Shown here: positions 1 through 9,223 of the stretch, piece by piece
Layout of the letters: every line of letters begins with the position of its first letter
How positions within the stretch are numbered: position 1 is the stretch's first letter
Source: Strigops habroptila
Lineage: Eukaryota > Chordata > Aves > Psittaciformes > Psittacidae
Length of the DNA stretch: 64,000 nt
Direction of reading: 5' to 3'
Assembly: GCF_004027225.2 (NCBI RefSeq)
Contig: NC_044282.2
Span: 45,972,576-46,036,575 of the forward strand
Position numbers and translations under genes: made by a program
The notes under the pieces: generated by a model
Seen by the model: only the letters and a program-made list of their open reading frames with translations
The model's database searches: none
What the model was told of the DNA's origin: nothing

Positions 1-3000
1 TGCTGTCTAAATGGAAAGAGCTGACTTTCATTTTCCATTTCCCCTCCCACTGCCTCGATACCATCTTGTTTACAAGCATTCATGAGCCAAGTTGGTGGTG
101 CTTCTTTCCTTATTTATAATATGCTTATGAGATAATTTATAACAGACATGTGATGTCTGTCCTTCTGGCTACTTACTTAAAAGTATTTTCTTGCAAGATT
201 TTAGGTCTTTCTTACCAGATTATACACAAACAGTTCATGCAGAAATATAGGAAAAGAGAGATGCCTTTTATGTCCAAGACAAGTCTTTGCATTTAAAATC
301 AGTGTAGAGAGTATGAATGTCTTGAAATTAACTTATGGGAAATATTTTTCAGTTTCTTTACACAGACCTTTATCATTTTTTCTTCTGTATAATGCGAAAT
401 GATGCTGAAGAGCAAATGTGCTAATTATGTGAAAAACACTGTTCTGGAGCCTCTTCACATCTCTGAACGCTCACTGTGCTTGAACATAGCTATAGGGAAG
501 AGCCGTATGACCACTAAAAACCTTTTTGATCTACCCAAAGTGAAAACAGAGGAAAAAAAGCCCCAAATTGATCCACCTGTCACTTTTAAAATATATCTAA
601 GTGCATAGCCCTGTAATGTAGATAAACAGCTGTCTGAGACACAGGCAGGAATTACTTATGTTGAAGGCCCATGAAATGCATAGGTATATAAAATAGACAT
701 GAATAGAACATAGCTGTTTCCATGCACAACGTTTCAAGAACACCAGTAAAGAGCCTTCCAGTAAAGACTAAAGTCTGGGGGTAAAATCATAAGAATACAG
801 AAGTTAGTATCATATCAGGCCAAGACACCCTCCTCTTCTGCCCATGTTGGTGGCCAGTGCCAGATGTTTGGAGAAGAGTATGGAACGAACACAGAAGGAT
901 CCTTCTCTCAACATCTTTTTGCCAAGAAAGGTCAGACCAGATGGTCCCTGACATCCCTTCCAACCTGGTATTCTATGAGTCTATGATTCTATGATATCAG
1001 CCCAGATTCTAGGAGTCATCTGTTTATATACGTCCTGAGATGGAGATCGCATATACACCACTTAGGGCCCATGGTGGACTTCTTTCAAATGTGCCTAATC
1101 TGTGCCTATATTGTGCATTTCAGAACTTAATTGCATGTGGGTTTTAACTTTGTCTTTGGTAATTTTCCTTGGATTGCATCCCAAGGAGAGTTGAGTCACT
1201 GCAAGTACAAGGTCCTTGGCAGATCTCATTTATGGCGCTGCAGGTGCTAATGGGGAAGAGCTCATTTCCAGCTGGGAATGGAGCAAAAAGTAATATATTC
1301 ATCAAATGCTAAAAACTACATCTGCCATTGCATGACTTCCCTGGTTGTCCTTGGACCATTTGTGTTTGTCAAAGGTGACGTGATAATGGCTCCTCCTTTA
1401 ACCTTATTTGTGTTACTGGCTCATGTCAGTAATTCGCTTTCTCTAGCAGCTGAGGCTCTGTACAACAAGCTCAGGGCTGAGGCTGCAATAGGTCTAGGTC
1501 ACTGTGCCAGCCTCAGTGGATCTTCTGCAATTCCCAATCTTTCAGAAGGTCAGGAAAGTTTCTGAGGCAAGGTGAGCCAGATGAAAATGTGTTACTTGCA
1601 GTAAGATCTCTGTACAAAGCTATATGCAGAGATCATAAACTTGGTGGCATACATATATGTGCATATATACACACATGTATATACTCAGACACAACACAGT
1701 ATTTCTTGAGATCCAACATTTGCAGTGTTGCGATTGTCTTTTTAAGTTCTTAACGCTTATCAGAAGTATTCCTAGGAATAGTTTTCCACCTCATAGGATG
1801 GAGAAAGGCTGTACTCCCTACATCTGCATTGGCTCAATTTTAGATGAACAAAAGATAGAGATGAGGTGAGAAAGGAATTTGAATTTGGGCCAAGAAGATA
1901 TGAAATAGGATAGAGTTCCTAACGTAAAGCAGAAGGGATGTATGGAGTGAGGGGGAAACGGAGCATAGCAGTCTTCTCCAAATTAATTGAAACACTGAAA
2001 CAACCAAGGAGCAACTTCAATGTCAGGTTTCAGTATAAGCCTCAAGAAACTTGAACAGCACATGGATAATTCTTCCCACAGTAACTCGCTGCCGACAAGC
2101 TCTGAGACAATTCTGGAAAGCCTCAGGAACTGAGATGTTTCCCACCATGTTGCAGCAATATACATTTGCGAGGTGACATTACTGGGCATTAGACACAGCA
2201 AAAAGCCTCCCATCCTGCCCTACGGCATGAATGTGTTCCAGCAAGAAACAGCTGGTAGAGATAACACTATAAACTGGCTGAAGTGAAAAAACCAAAGCCC
2301 ACTTATTCACTGACCCAGACATTATTGAGCCAGTAGATCATCTGCAGGAAAGTGAAGGAAAGGTGATGGGAATTTAAGAATAGCAAATGACAGCACTAAT
2401 AAAGGAAACACTTTTTACTCACAAGCAGATTTTGTTTCCCATTAAAATTTGTGAACAGGATGAAGCTAGTTCTACTACCCCTTTTCCAAGGGAAAAAAAA
2501 TAAATAAAGAAGTCAACATGAGGACAAGACTGTCGTGCTACATTAGCAGTTCTGCAGGCCAATGGAATTGAGTGAAGTTCCTCTTTAAGCCTTCCACAGC
2601 CAACATGCGGTTGGTAGATGTTGAAATTTGAGTATGACAGCAGTGGCAACACTAAACTGCCCATGAAAGAAAGAGGACAGACTGGCTGAAGGCAGCGTGA
2701 GGCCAAAAAGCTGTAGAGGACCTTTTGGTGAGTCTAGACCCACCAAAGGAATGCTGATACCAACTGGTGTTATGATGGAGGAGCTCCTTCTCTAGCAATG
2801 GCTGCCCTGCCACTGAGGAATTGAGGAATATGGGAATTGGCAGCTTAGTCCCGGTCTTTCCTGGTCTTACTATGAAGGGTGGCCATCTGCCCCACCAATG
2901 TGTCAGCTCATGGAGATGCAAATTTTCCTGCTTTTAAGGCTAACCCTATATTCAACTTGGTGCAGTAGCTTTGCTTGAGGTGCTTTAGGCAGTACTGGAG

Positions 3001-3270
3001 ACCAAGAATTAAAGAATCTTCCTGTATTTTCTGTTCATGAATCTGAAGTCATAAGGCTCCCTAACCTGGAGTGCTCTGCAGTGCAAACCTTTTTAAACTT
3101 AGGAGAACTTCTGTCTGTCTCTGAGGAAGATGAAGCACAGTTACACAAGCTCAGCTTTCCCCGTTTCACGAGTCACACCGGTTTTGATCAGAAGAACTGA
3201 AGCCACTGAGCCGACACACATTAAAAGGGGTCGTTAGGTGCTAGATGTGCTCAAACCAGCTACCAGCCTG
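1..3270. other. Non-coding region upstream of RSAD2
   Basis: This stretch is AT-rich and holds only short open frames with no recognisable domain and no exon-like structure. One CR1 tail sits at 928-995. In mammals the interferon-induced kinase gene CMPK2 lies next to RSAD2 and is transcribed divergently, so the minus strand was read for a GC-rich CMPK2 first exon; none was seen. The CMPK2 promoter, if present, is probably to the left of the window. The segment just before the CR1 tail (about 840-927) may belong to an older interspersed repeat that I cannot name. Confidence 0.6.
928..995 (+). mobile_element. CR1 LINE 3' tail fragment
   Basis: The segment resembles the last 70 bases of a CR1 element: a 'gatggtccctgacatccc' type block followed by 'ttccaacctg' and ending in overlapping 'tctatgattctatgat' octamers, which are the CR1 3' end. 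The octamers are at the high-coordinate end, so the element is in + orientation. It is the only sense-strand CR1 piece outside the transcribed region. Confidence 0.75.
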
Positions 3271-3393
3271 GGCTCCCGCCGGGTTGCGTAATGTCCCTGA
3301 GGAGAAGAGAAGCGGGTCTCAGGCAAAAAGGGTGTGGGGATCGGGGAATGCGGGGTGACGCGCCGGGAGAACGAAAACATCGATTCCGGACCA

Positions 3394-3405
3394 AGTTTCC
3401 CTTCT
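3394..3405 (-). promoter_or_regulatory. Imperfect inverted ISRE-like site
   Basis: The + strand reads AGTTTCCCTTCT, which approaches the reverse-orientation interferon-stimulated response element AGTTTCNNTTTC but departs from it in the last positions. It lies only nine bases upstream of the perfect + strand element, in opposite orientation. Function is an inference from spacing. Confidence 0.35.
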
Positions 3406-3409
3406 GCGA

Positions 3410-3426
3410 GAAAGGAAAACGAAACC
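3410..3426 (+). promoter_or_regulatory. Interferon-stimulated response element (ISRE)
   Basis: The core GAAAACGAAACC at 3415-3426 is a perfect match to the ISRE consensus GAAANNGAAACY, and the preceding GAAAGG extends the IRF-like repeat. It is 219 bases upstream of the viperin start codon. Mammalian viperin genes are induced through ISREs bound by ISGF3 (STAT1-STAT2-IRF9) and by IRF1 or IRF3, so the site fits the known regulation of this family. A match this strict is expected by chance about once per 260 kb on both strands, and here it falls in the right promoter. Confidence 0.8.
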
Positions 3427-3524
3427 GATTGCTTCCCCACGCGCCAGAACAGCGGGGTGGGGCAGGAGGGGAAGGGGCAGCCGCTTCTTAAGCGCAGAGC
3501 GACTGACGCTTCGCTGCAGCTTGC

Positions 3525-3644
3525 GAGCCGAGCCGAGCCGAGCCGAGCCAAAGCAAGCCTGGTCGAGTCAAGTCGAACCGAGCCCAGGCGCGTACAAGAG
3601 AAGCACAGCGAATCCCGCCGAGCGGAGCGGAGCGGAGCCGAGCC
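3525..3644 (+). repeat. Pentanucleotide (GAGCC-like) repeat in the RSAD2 leader
   Basis: Five exact GAGCC units run from 3525 to 3549. They continue in the same 5-base register as diverged units (AAAGC, AAGCC, TGGTC, GAGTC, AAGTC, GAACC, GAGCC) to 3584. A second block, three GAGCG units and two GAGCC units, fills 3620-3644 and abuts the start codon. The second block begins 95 bases, exactly 19 units, after the first, so the register is kept. The array probably lies in the 5' UTR or core promoter. Confidence 0.8.
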
Positions 3645-3996
3645 ATGCAGCTGGGCGTGCTGTGCCGCCTGCCGCTGGCGGTGGCGCGGGCGGTGCTGGC
3701 GGCGCTGCGCGGACCGCTGTGCGCGCTGTGCTGGAACCTGGCACCCCTCTCTCGGCCCCTCTCCCTGCCCCTGGCCGGCTGGCGGCGGGTCTCGGCCATC
3801 AGCCCTGTCTCCTCGGCGGGACCCCGGCGGGAACGGGACGACCACGACGACGCGTCCCCGACGCCCACCAGCGTCAATTACCACTTCACCCGGCAGTGCA
3901 ACTACAAGTGCGGCTTCTGCTTCCACACGGCCAAGACCTCCTTCGTGCTGCCTCTGGAGGAGGCCAAGCGGGGGCTGGCGATGCTCAAGGAGGCAG
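3645..3996 (+). CDS. RSAD2: RSAD2 coding exon 1
   Basis: Encodes residues 1-117 and the first base of codon 118: the N-terminal amphipathic region, a charged linker (RRERDDHDD, 61-69), the conserved SVNYHFTRQ segment and the CxxxCxxC cluster motif. The donor is GCAG/GTGAGT, phase 1. The N-terminal 70 residues are GC-rich and diverge from the mammalian protein, as is usual for viperins. Confidence 0.95.
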
Positions 3997-6900
3997 GTGA
4001 GTTCGGCAGGGTGATGCGCGGCAGGCCCAAATGGCGTCAAAAAAGTTATCCCGGGGTGTGTCCCCCTTCATATCGCTGCGGTCAGGCACAGACAGCGAGT
4101 AGAAGGAATGAGCAACAGGCAGGCTGAGGTCCACAGCATCTTTCTTTGGTCCTTTTCTAGGAATGGAGAAAATAAACTTCTCAGGAGGAGAACCGTTTCT
4201 TCAGGACAGAGGTGAATTTGTAGGCAAACTGGTCCAGTTTTGCAAACAGGACTTGAAGCTACCAAGCGTCAGCATTGTCAGCAACGGCAGCCTGATTAGG
4301 GAACGGTGGTTCAAGAAGTACGGTAAGGAAAAACTGCTGTGCAGAGAAGCACTGACAGGGTTTGGGAGCTCCTTGGGGCAGCCTCACCAAAAGATGGGTT
4401 TTGATGCAAGTGGGAGATGGTTTAGTAGTGGTTCATTTATCGTAAATGCAAACCAAACGTAAATACTGGTGAAATATTGTTAAAATATGCATTTTCAACA
4501 CAGACAGTTTGTACTATTGCCTCTTTGGTGTAACAGTATAATAAAATAATAGCTCAGACTGTCTCCATAGCTGAGGACACGAACACATACACACACAAAA
4601 TGTGTTTTGGTGCTGCTGCTGTGAGTTTTGTGGTTCATGTGGTGACTCCACATAATTGTATTTTCAGGCACTTTGTGACACATTGCAGGGAAGTGAAAGT
4701 GGGCAGAGTCCTGACAGCTTCTAACTGAGGGACTGAATATTAATCAATTTTTAAAACTTGTTTTCAGGTGACTATTTAGACATTCTGGCAATTTCATGTG
4801 ATAGTTTTGACGAGAATGTCAATGTTTTAATTGGCCGTGGTCAAGGAAAGAAGAACCACGTCGAAAATCTGCATAAGCTGAGACAATGGTGCCGAGAATA
4901 TGCTGTTGCTTTCAAAATAAATTCTGTGATCAACAGATTTAATGTTGAGGAAGATATGAATGAGCAGATCAAGGCACTCAACCCCGTGCGCTGGAAGGTA
5001 AGAAAGTAGCATATACCATGGGTTTCATGTTCAGAGAAAAGTAATTATGAAGTCCTGGAGTTGTCTGAACCTCTAATGACCTCAGGCAGATCTCCAGTTC
5101 CAGCTTGGTCTACTGTTAGCAGGCTTCTCTGTATTACATGATGTTGAGACAGGTTCTGTCTCTTTCTGCAGTTAAATGGAGCCCAGTATGTCAAGAATCT
5201 TTTTTGTTGTGATTTTATACTGGAAATTACTATTTCAGTCTATGTAGATCTAGGGGGTTTTATGATATTAAAAATAAGATAGAAGGATTTAACATTTGAA
5301 AATGTGTCATGGTGCAGAGAAAACGAGGAAAAGTGTACAATGATACATTAGAGTTAATATATCATTAGCAATATATAAGTGTACATTAGACATCAATGTT
5401 CTTTTATAGAGTGTTAGTGGTTAGCGTGCATATATTATTACTCGTCCATAACTGGGATGAGTGGCTGATACCCCAGAGTGCTGTGCAGTCATTTAGAAGG
5501 ACCTAGACAGGCTGGAGAGATGGGCAGAGAAGAACTGTACATGAAATATTGTTCCTACTAAAGGAGTGTAAGGAAAATATGACAGACATCGTAATATTTT
5601 ATCAAGCTTCATGGTCTACTTTCTTACTGGGGTTACAGGGCACATTGATGGCAAAGGCACCTTTTTTCCCCCCAAAGTCTATTCTGAATTCCTCTTTGAG
5701 GACTTGACCTTTAGAAGGAGGCTGTTAAGTAGACAAACTGTTATATTTTGTTTCTGGGGAGTCATCCCTATCTTTCCTATGACCATCTGAAGCTAGTTAA
5801 ACTTACAGTCACCAATCAGGTTAAAATCTTTAAGAATACAGATTGACTCGATAGTCTGCACTGTACATAGTACTTACTGGCATTTATAGCCATACAATTT
5901 GAGGTTCAATCAGGAGTTTATTTGAGCTTTGATTATCTGTGCCCTTATTAAGGCCAGAGCACTTAATATTTCTGTGGAAACCTGATCAGGAACCATGACT
6001 GTATAATTACATTTGGAACCATGTAATGCCAATTTGTTACAAACAAATCTGCACTGTGCCCTTTGTGTAGCATTCACTTAGCACAGTTTCTGAGAGTGTG
6101 GCTCCACTGACAGAAAAATTAAAGACATTGCTACTGAGACAACTGAAGGTTTTTCTGATGATGACAGTCTCTTATCCTCAAGGCAAGTGGAAACAAAATC
6201 TTAACCAGGTGCCTTCTGTCTTCAGGTATTCCAGTGCCTGCTCATTGAAGGGGAGAACAGTGGTGAGGATGCCCTGAGAGAAGCAGAGAGATTTGTAATC
6301 AGTGATGAAGAATTTGAACAATTCCTGGATCGCCACAAAGATGTCTCTTGTTTGGTACCTGAATCTAATCAGAAGGTAAAATTGAAACTGTCCTTTTGTA
6401 ACTTTATTTTCAAATAAAGTTGGAAAGATGGAAAGGAACTAGAAGCTTTCATGGCAGTTAACGCCTTCCCCATTAGTATTAGCTTCAAAGAGGCACAGTC
6501 CAACTTTGTCAGCAACTGGATTTGTTATGGTGGAAGCCAAGGTTTTTCATTTTCTTTAAGGATTTTTATTGAGTACAAAGTCATTAATAGAGGAGTAAAA
6601 CCTCATTGATCTCAGTCCTGTGGAAATTAGTGGGAGTCCTCTCACAGTGTCATGCGGGCCTCTGCTCAGTGAGATAGATGTATGCACTGAAACTCGAGAA
6701 ACTGAGTTTTCCACAGCTCAGAGGTGAACTCTAAACAGTACTTAAGCCCTTTGGAATTGAACAATTCTTCCCCACCAGGGTAGCGTAAATGCACTTTATA
6801 TTTTAAGCATAGTTTCCTAATAGAGATTCACCATGATGTTATGCTATGACAGTGTCGCTGACCTGCACGAACTAAGATATCCCAGTCAGCATTATTATTG

Positions 6901-9223
6901 GGTACTGAGGAACAAGAGCTAGTATTTTTTCCTGGTACATCTTACCAGGTACTCCCTCTCACAATAAAGTCACATTTTAACATTGTCTGTATGAATGCCT
7001 TTGGACTACACTTTCAGGCTCTTTGTTCACAAGAAGGCTCCTGTTGCTACTATAGAGCCCAGCAGTTAATTTGATGAGCTGCCTTCCAGTTTACATTAGC
7101 TGCAGTAAAGGACTTCAATGCCTAAGGGTGGAACTCTTGACATTTTGTAAGATGACCCTATAGCATGAGAAGAGCTAAAGCGCACTGTTAAGAAAGTTTA
7201 TGAGCTGAGTGAGGAATTACTAAGTTGAACCAAGCTCAGGAATTCTTATATCTCCCATTGAGAGGTGAGAGATGTTCCTTTTCCTCTCCAAGGATTAAGA
7301 TTCTCCATTTACTGTTTACTTCTTAATGTATGGAGAGCTCAAGTGAGGAGACTGGGTAAGACATAGAGGTGGGACTGTGCAGTCTAGCACTTAAGGCATT
7401 TTGTGAGGTGGGAGATTACCTTTGTCTGGCTGGATAATAATTAAACACCCCAGCTTAGATGGTCATGTTATTTGTTTGGAAAATGACGTAATCATTCCAG
7501 TGTGCAAAACAGTGTAAGTTCTGCTGGTATAGAAGTTAGTAGAGAAGTTGGATATTATTTAAAACACTTTTATGCAGTTGGGCACCCATATTTCAATTAG
7601 ACACTTGAGAGGTAATATTCCAAGAATTACTGGTTTATTCATGAATTAGATCATGCTAGTAATCCTGTAGTTTATTTCTATAAATTTGATCCAAGCTCAG
7701 TGAAATAGTGGTAAGACACTACCTGTTTTGAATGATTAGTTGTTTGTATTGTCCTTAATGTATCACGAGAATGGAATTTTGGTTTGTATATTAATTATTT
7801 TTTCCTTTTGGTCTATTACAGATGAGAGATTCATACCTCATTCTGGATGAATATGTAAGTTTTTGTTTGATACTTGGTATTTGTATGCTAATATAGAATC
7901 ATAGAATCATAGAATAGTAAGGGTTGGAAAGGACCTTAAGATCATATAGTTCAAACCCCCCTGCCATGGGCAGGGACACATCGCACTAAACCATGTGGTC
8001 CAAGGCTCTGTCCAGCCTGGCCTTGAACACCGCCAGGGATGGAGCATCCACAACCTCCCTGGGCAACCCATTCCAGTGCTTCACCACCCTCACTGTAAAG
8101 AACTTCTTCCTTATATCTAATCCAAACTTCCCCTGTTTAAGTTTGAACCCATTACCCCTTGTCCTACCACTACAGTCCCTAAGGAAGAGTCCCTCCCCAG
8201 CATCCTTGTAGACCCCCTTCAGATACTGGAAGGCTGCTATGAGGTCTCCACGCAGCCTTCTCTTCTCCAGGCTGAACAGCCCCAGCTCTCTCAGCCTGTC
8301 TTCATACGGGAGGTGCTCCAGCCCTCTTATCATCCTCGTGGCCCTCCTCTGGACTCGCTCCAACAGCTCCATGTCCTTTTTATGTTGAGGACACCAGAAC
8401 TGTATGCAGTACTCCAAGTGAGGTTTCATGAGAGCAGAGTAGAGGGGCAGGATCACCTCCTTTGACCTGCTGGTCACGCTTCTTTTGATGCAGCCCAGGA
8501 TACGGTTGGCTTTCTGGGCTGCAAGCGCACACTGCCGGCTCATGTATATCTATATGACAGTGATAACCAAATCAATTTACTGTGCATTCTGTAACTTACC
8601 ATGCAGTACAAGGAATAGATATAATTTCTTCCCATCGAACATATTAAGAACTTTAATATAAGTATGACCTAAGGAGAAATTGCCATCAGGTTTATATATA
8701 ATCATTGCATCACAAACCTGAAAGTGTAGATGTCTATCTTTGCAGGACATCTTTGCTGTTTTTCTTTAATTTAAAAATACAGAACTTGTCCTGAAAGTTA
8801 AGTTTCAAAGAGCCTACTTAGTTTACGTATAACTGAAGAGGAAACTTTTAATCTTTAGGAATTATGCTATGGCTTTATTCCTGCTGAGATGTGTTGATGT
8901 GTCTAACCACAAGCTTCTGAGCTTTCTAAGGACTAAGTGAAACTGTTCATGCACTTATGTAGGCTTTTGTGGGATTAAAGAACAATTTGTTTAATTCTGT
9001 AGAAAAAATTAAGCTTTTATAAACTGACTTTCTAATGTCTTATCTACTGATGTTCCAGATGCGTTTTCTAAACTGTAGAAATGGACGGAAAGAGCCTTCC
9101 AAGTCTATTCTAGATGTTGGTGTAGAAGCAGCTATAAAATTCAGTGGATTTGATGAGAAGATGTTCCTAAAAAGAGGAGGAAAGTATGTGTGGAGTAAAA
9201 CAGACATGAAACTGGACTGGTAA
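3645..9223 (+). CDS. RSAD2: Viperin, radical SAM ddhCTP synthase (six coding exons)
   Basis: Six exons with GT-AG boundaries join into 363 codons: 3645-3996, 4161-4322, 4768-4997, 6226-6375, 7822-7854 and 9059-9223. Viperin is an interferon-induced enzyme on the ER and lipid-droplet surface that converts CTP to ddhCTP, a chain terminator for viral polymerases. The N-terminal ~45 residues are hydrophobic/amphipathic, as expected for the membrane helix. The radical SAM 4Fe-4S cysteines are C85, C89 and C92 (CNYKCGFC), followed by the GGE motif at 126-128 and SNGS further on. The protein ends KLDW; the terminal Trp in human viperin is needed for cluster loading through CIAO1. Length is close to human (361). 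The ATG has G at -3 and is the first ATG after the response element. All key residues are intact. Identity rests on near-complete agreement with the known vertebrate protein outside the variable N terminus. Confidence 0.97.
4161..4322 (+). CDS. RSAD2: RSAD2 coding exon 2
   Basis: The acceptor is TTTTCTAG/GA. The exon completes Gly118, then encodes [13 protein letters not shown], including the SAM-binding GGE motif, and the conserved SIVSNGSLI strand. It ends at TACG/GTAAGG in phase 1. Introns 1 (164 bases) and 2 (445 bases) are short. Confidence 0.95.
4768..4997 (+). CDS. RSAD2: RSAD2 coding exon 3
   Basis: The acceptor is TTTTCAG/GTG. The exon encodes the central barrel from [13 protein letters not shown] through [13 protein letters not shown] to NPVRWK. 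The donor is AAG/GTAAGA, phase 0. This segment is nearly identical to mammalian viperin. Confidence 0.95.
4998..6225 (+). other. RSAD2 intron 3
   Basis: Bounded by the exon 3 donor and exon 4 acceptor. AT-rich; no repeat family, coding segment or RNA gene was recognised in it. Confidence 0.85.
6226..6375 (+). CDS. RSAD2: RSAD2 coding exon 4
   Basis: Fifty codons from [11 protein letters not shown] to PESNQK, phase 0 at both ends. The acceptor is TTCAG/GTA and the donor AAG/GTAAAA. It corresponds to the late barrel strands and the start of the C-terminal extension. Confidence 0.95.
6376..7821 (+). other. RSAD2 intron 4
   Basis: Bounded by the exon 4 donor and the exon 5 acceptor. I see no recognisable element in its 1.4 kb. 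Confidence 0.85.
7822..7854 (+). CDS. RSAD2: RSAD2 coding exon 5 (33-base exon)
   Basis: Eleven codons, [11 protein letters not shown], flanked by TTACAG and GTAAGT and phase 0 on both sides. Gene finders miss exons this small, but the peptide is the expected link between exon 4 (SNQK) and exon 6 (MRFLNC). Skipping it would keep the frame and remove 11 conserved residues. Confidence 0.93.
7893..8543 (-). mobile_element. CR1 LINE 3' fragment in RSAD2 intron 5
   Basis: The low-coordinate end carries the CR1 terminal octamers (atagaatcatagaatcatagaat) followed by 'gggttggaaaggacctt', so the element is in minus orientation. About 650 bases of the 3' end are present. An open minus frame of 185 codons (7986-8543) encodes the C-terminal end of the CR1 ORF2 protein ([51 protein letters not shown]). 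The piece differs by only a few bases per hundred from the copies at 18161 and 42187. The 5' break follows 'gccggctcatg'. It lies between RSAD2 exons 5 and 6, antisense to the gene. Confidence 0.95.
9059..9223 (+). CDS. RSAD2: RSAD2 coding exon 6 and stop
   Basis: The acceptor is TTCCAG/ATG. Fifty-four codons follow, from MRFLNC through [20 protein letters not shown] and KRGGKYVWS to KLDW and TAA at 9221-9223. This is the C-terminal part that shapes the CTP site and the CIAO1-binding tail. Confidence 0.95.
   Translation: MRFLNCRNGRKEPSKSILDVGVEAAIKFSGFDEKMFLKRGGKYVWSKTDMKLDW

Larger units (their letters stand above)
3270..4010. promoter_or_regulatory. RSAD2: CpG island / RSAD2 promoter and exon 1
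   Basis: GC content and CpG frequency rise sharply here compared with the flanking AT-rich DNA and fall again inside intron 1. The island covers the interferon-response site, the leader and all of coding exon 1. I see no convincing TATA box between the response element and the ATG. The leader between 3427 and 3644 contains no ATG, so the coding ATG at 3645 is the first one downstream of the response element. Confidence 0.7.

Noticed and set aside
347-356. TTTCAGTTTC, an IRF-type GAAANNGAAA match on the minus strand
   Set aside because: A motif this degenerate is expected about twice in a window of this size and it is 3.3 kb from the RSAD2 start.
2652-2921. 89-codon minus-strand frame upstream of RSAD2, considered as a CMPK2 exon
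   Set aside because: No P-loop or nucleotide kinase motif and no clear splice sites.
3234-4040. 268-codon minus-strand frame and other long frames across RSAD2 exon 1
   Set aside because: Shadows of exon 1 and of the pentamer array; the RLGSARLGS-type repeats come from the GAGCC units.
4163-4462. Frame starting at ATG 4163 as a separate gene
   Set aside because: It is viperin exon 2 read past its donor at 4323; the Met is internal (residue 119).
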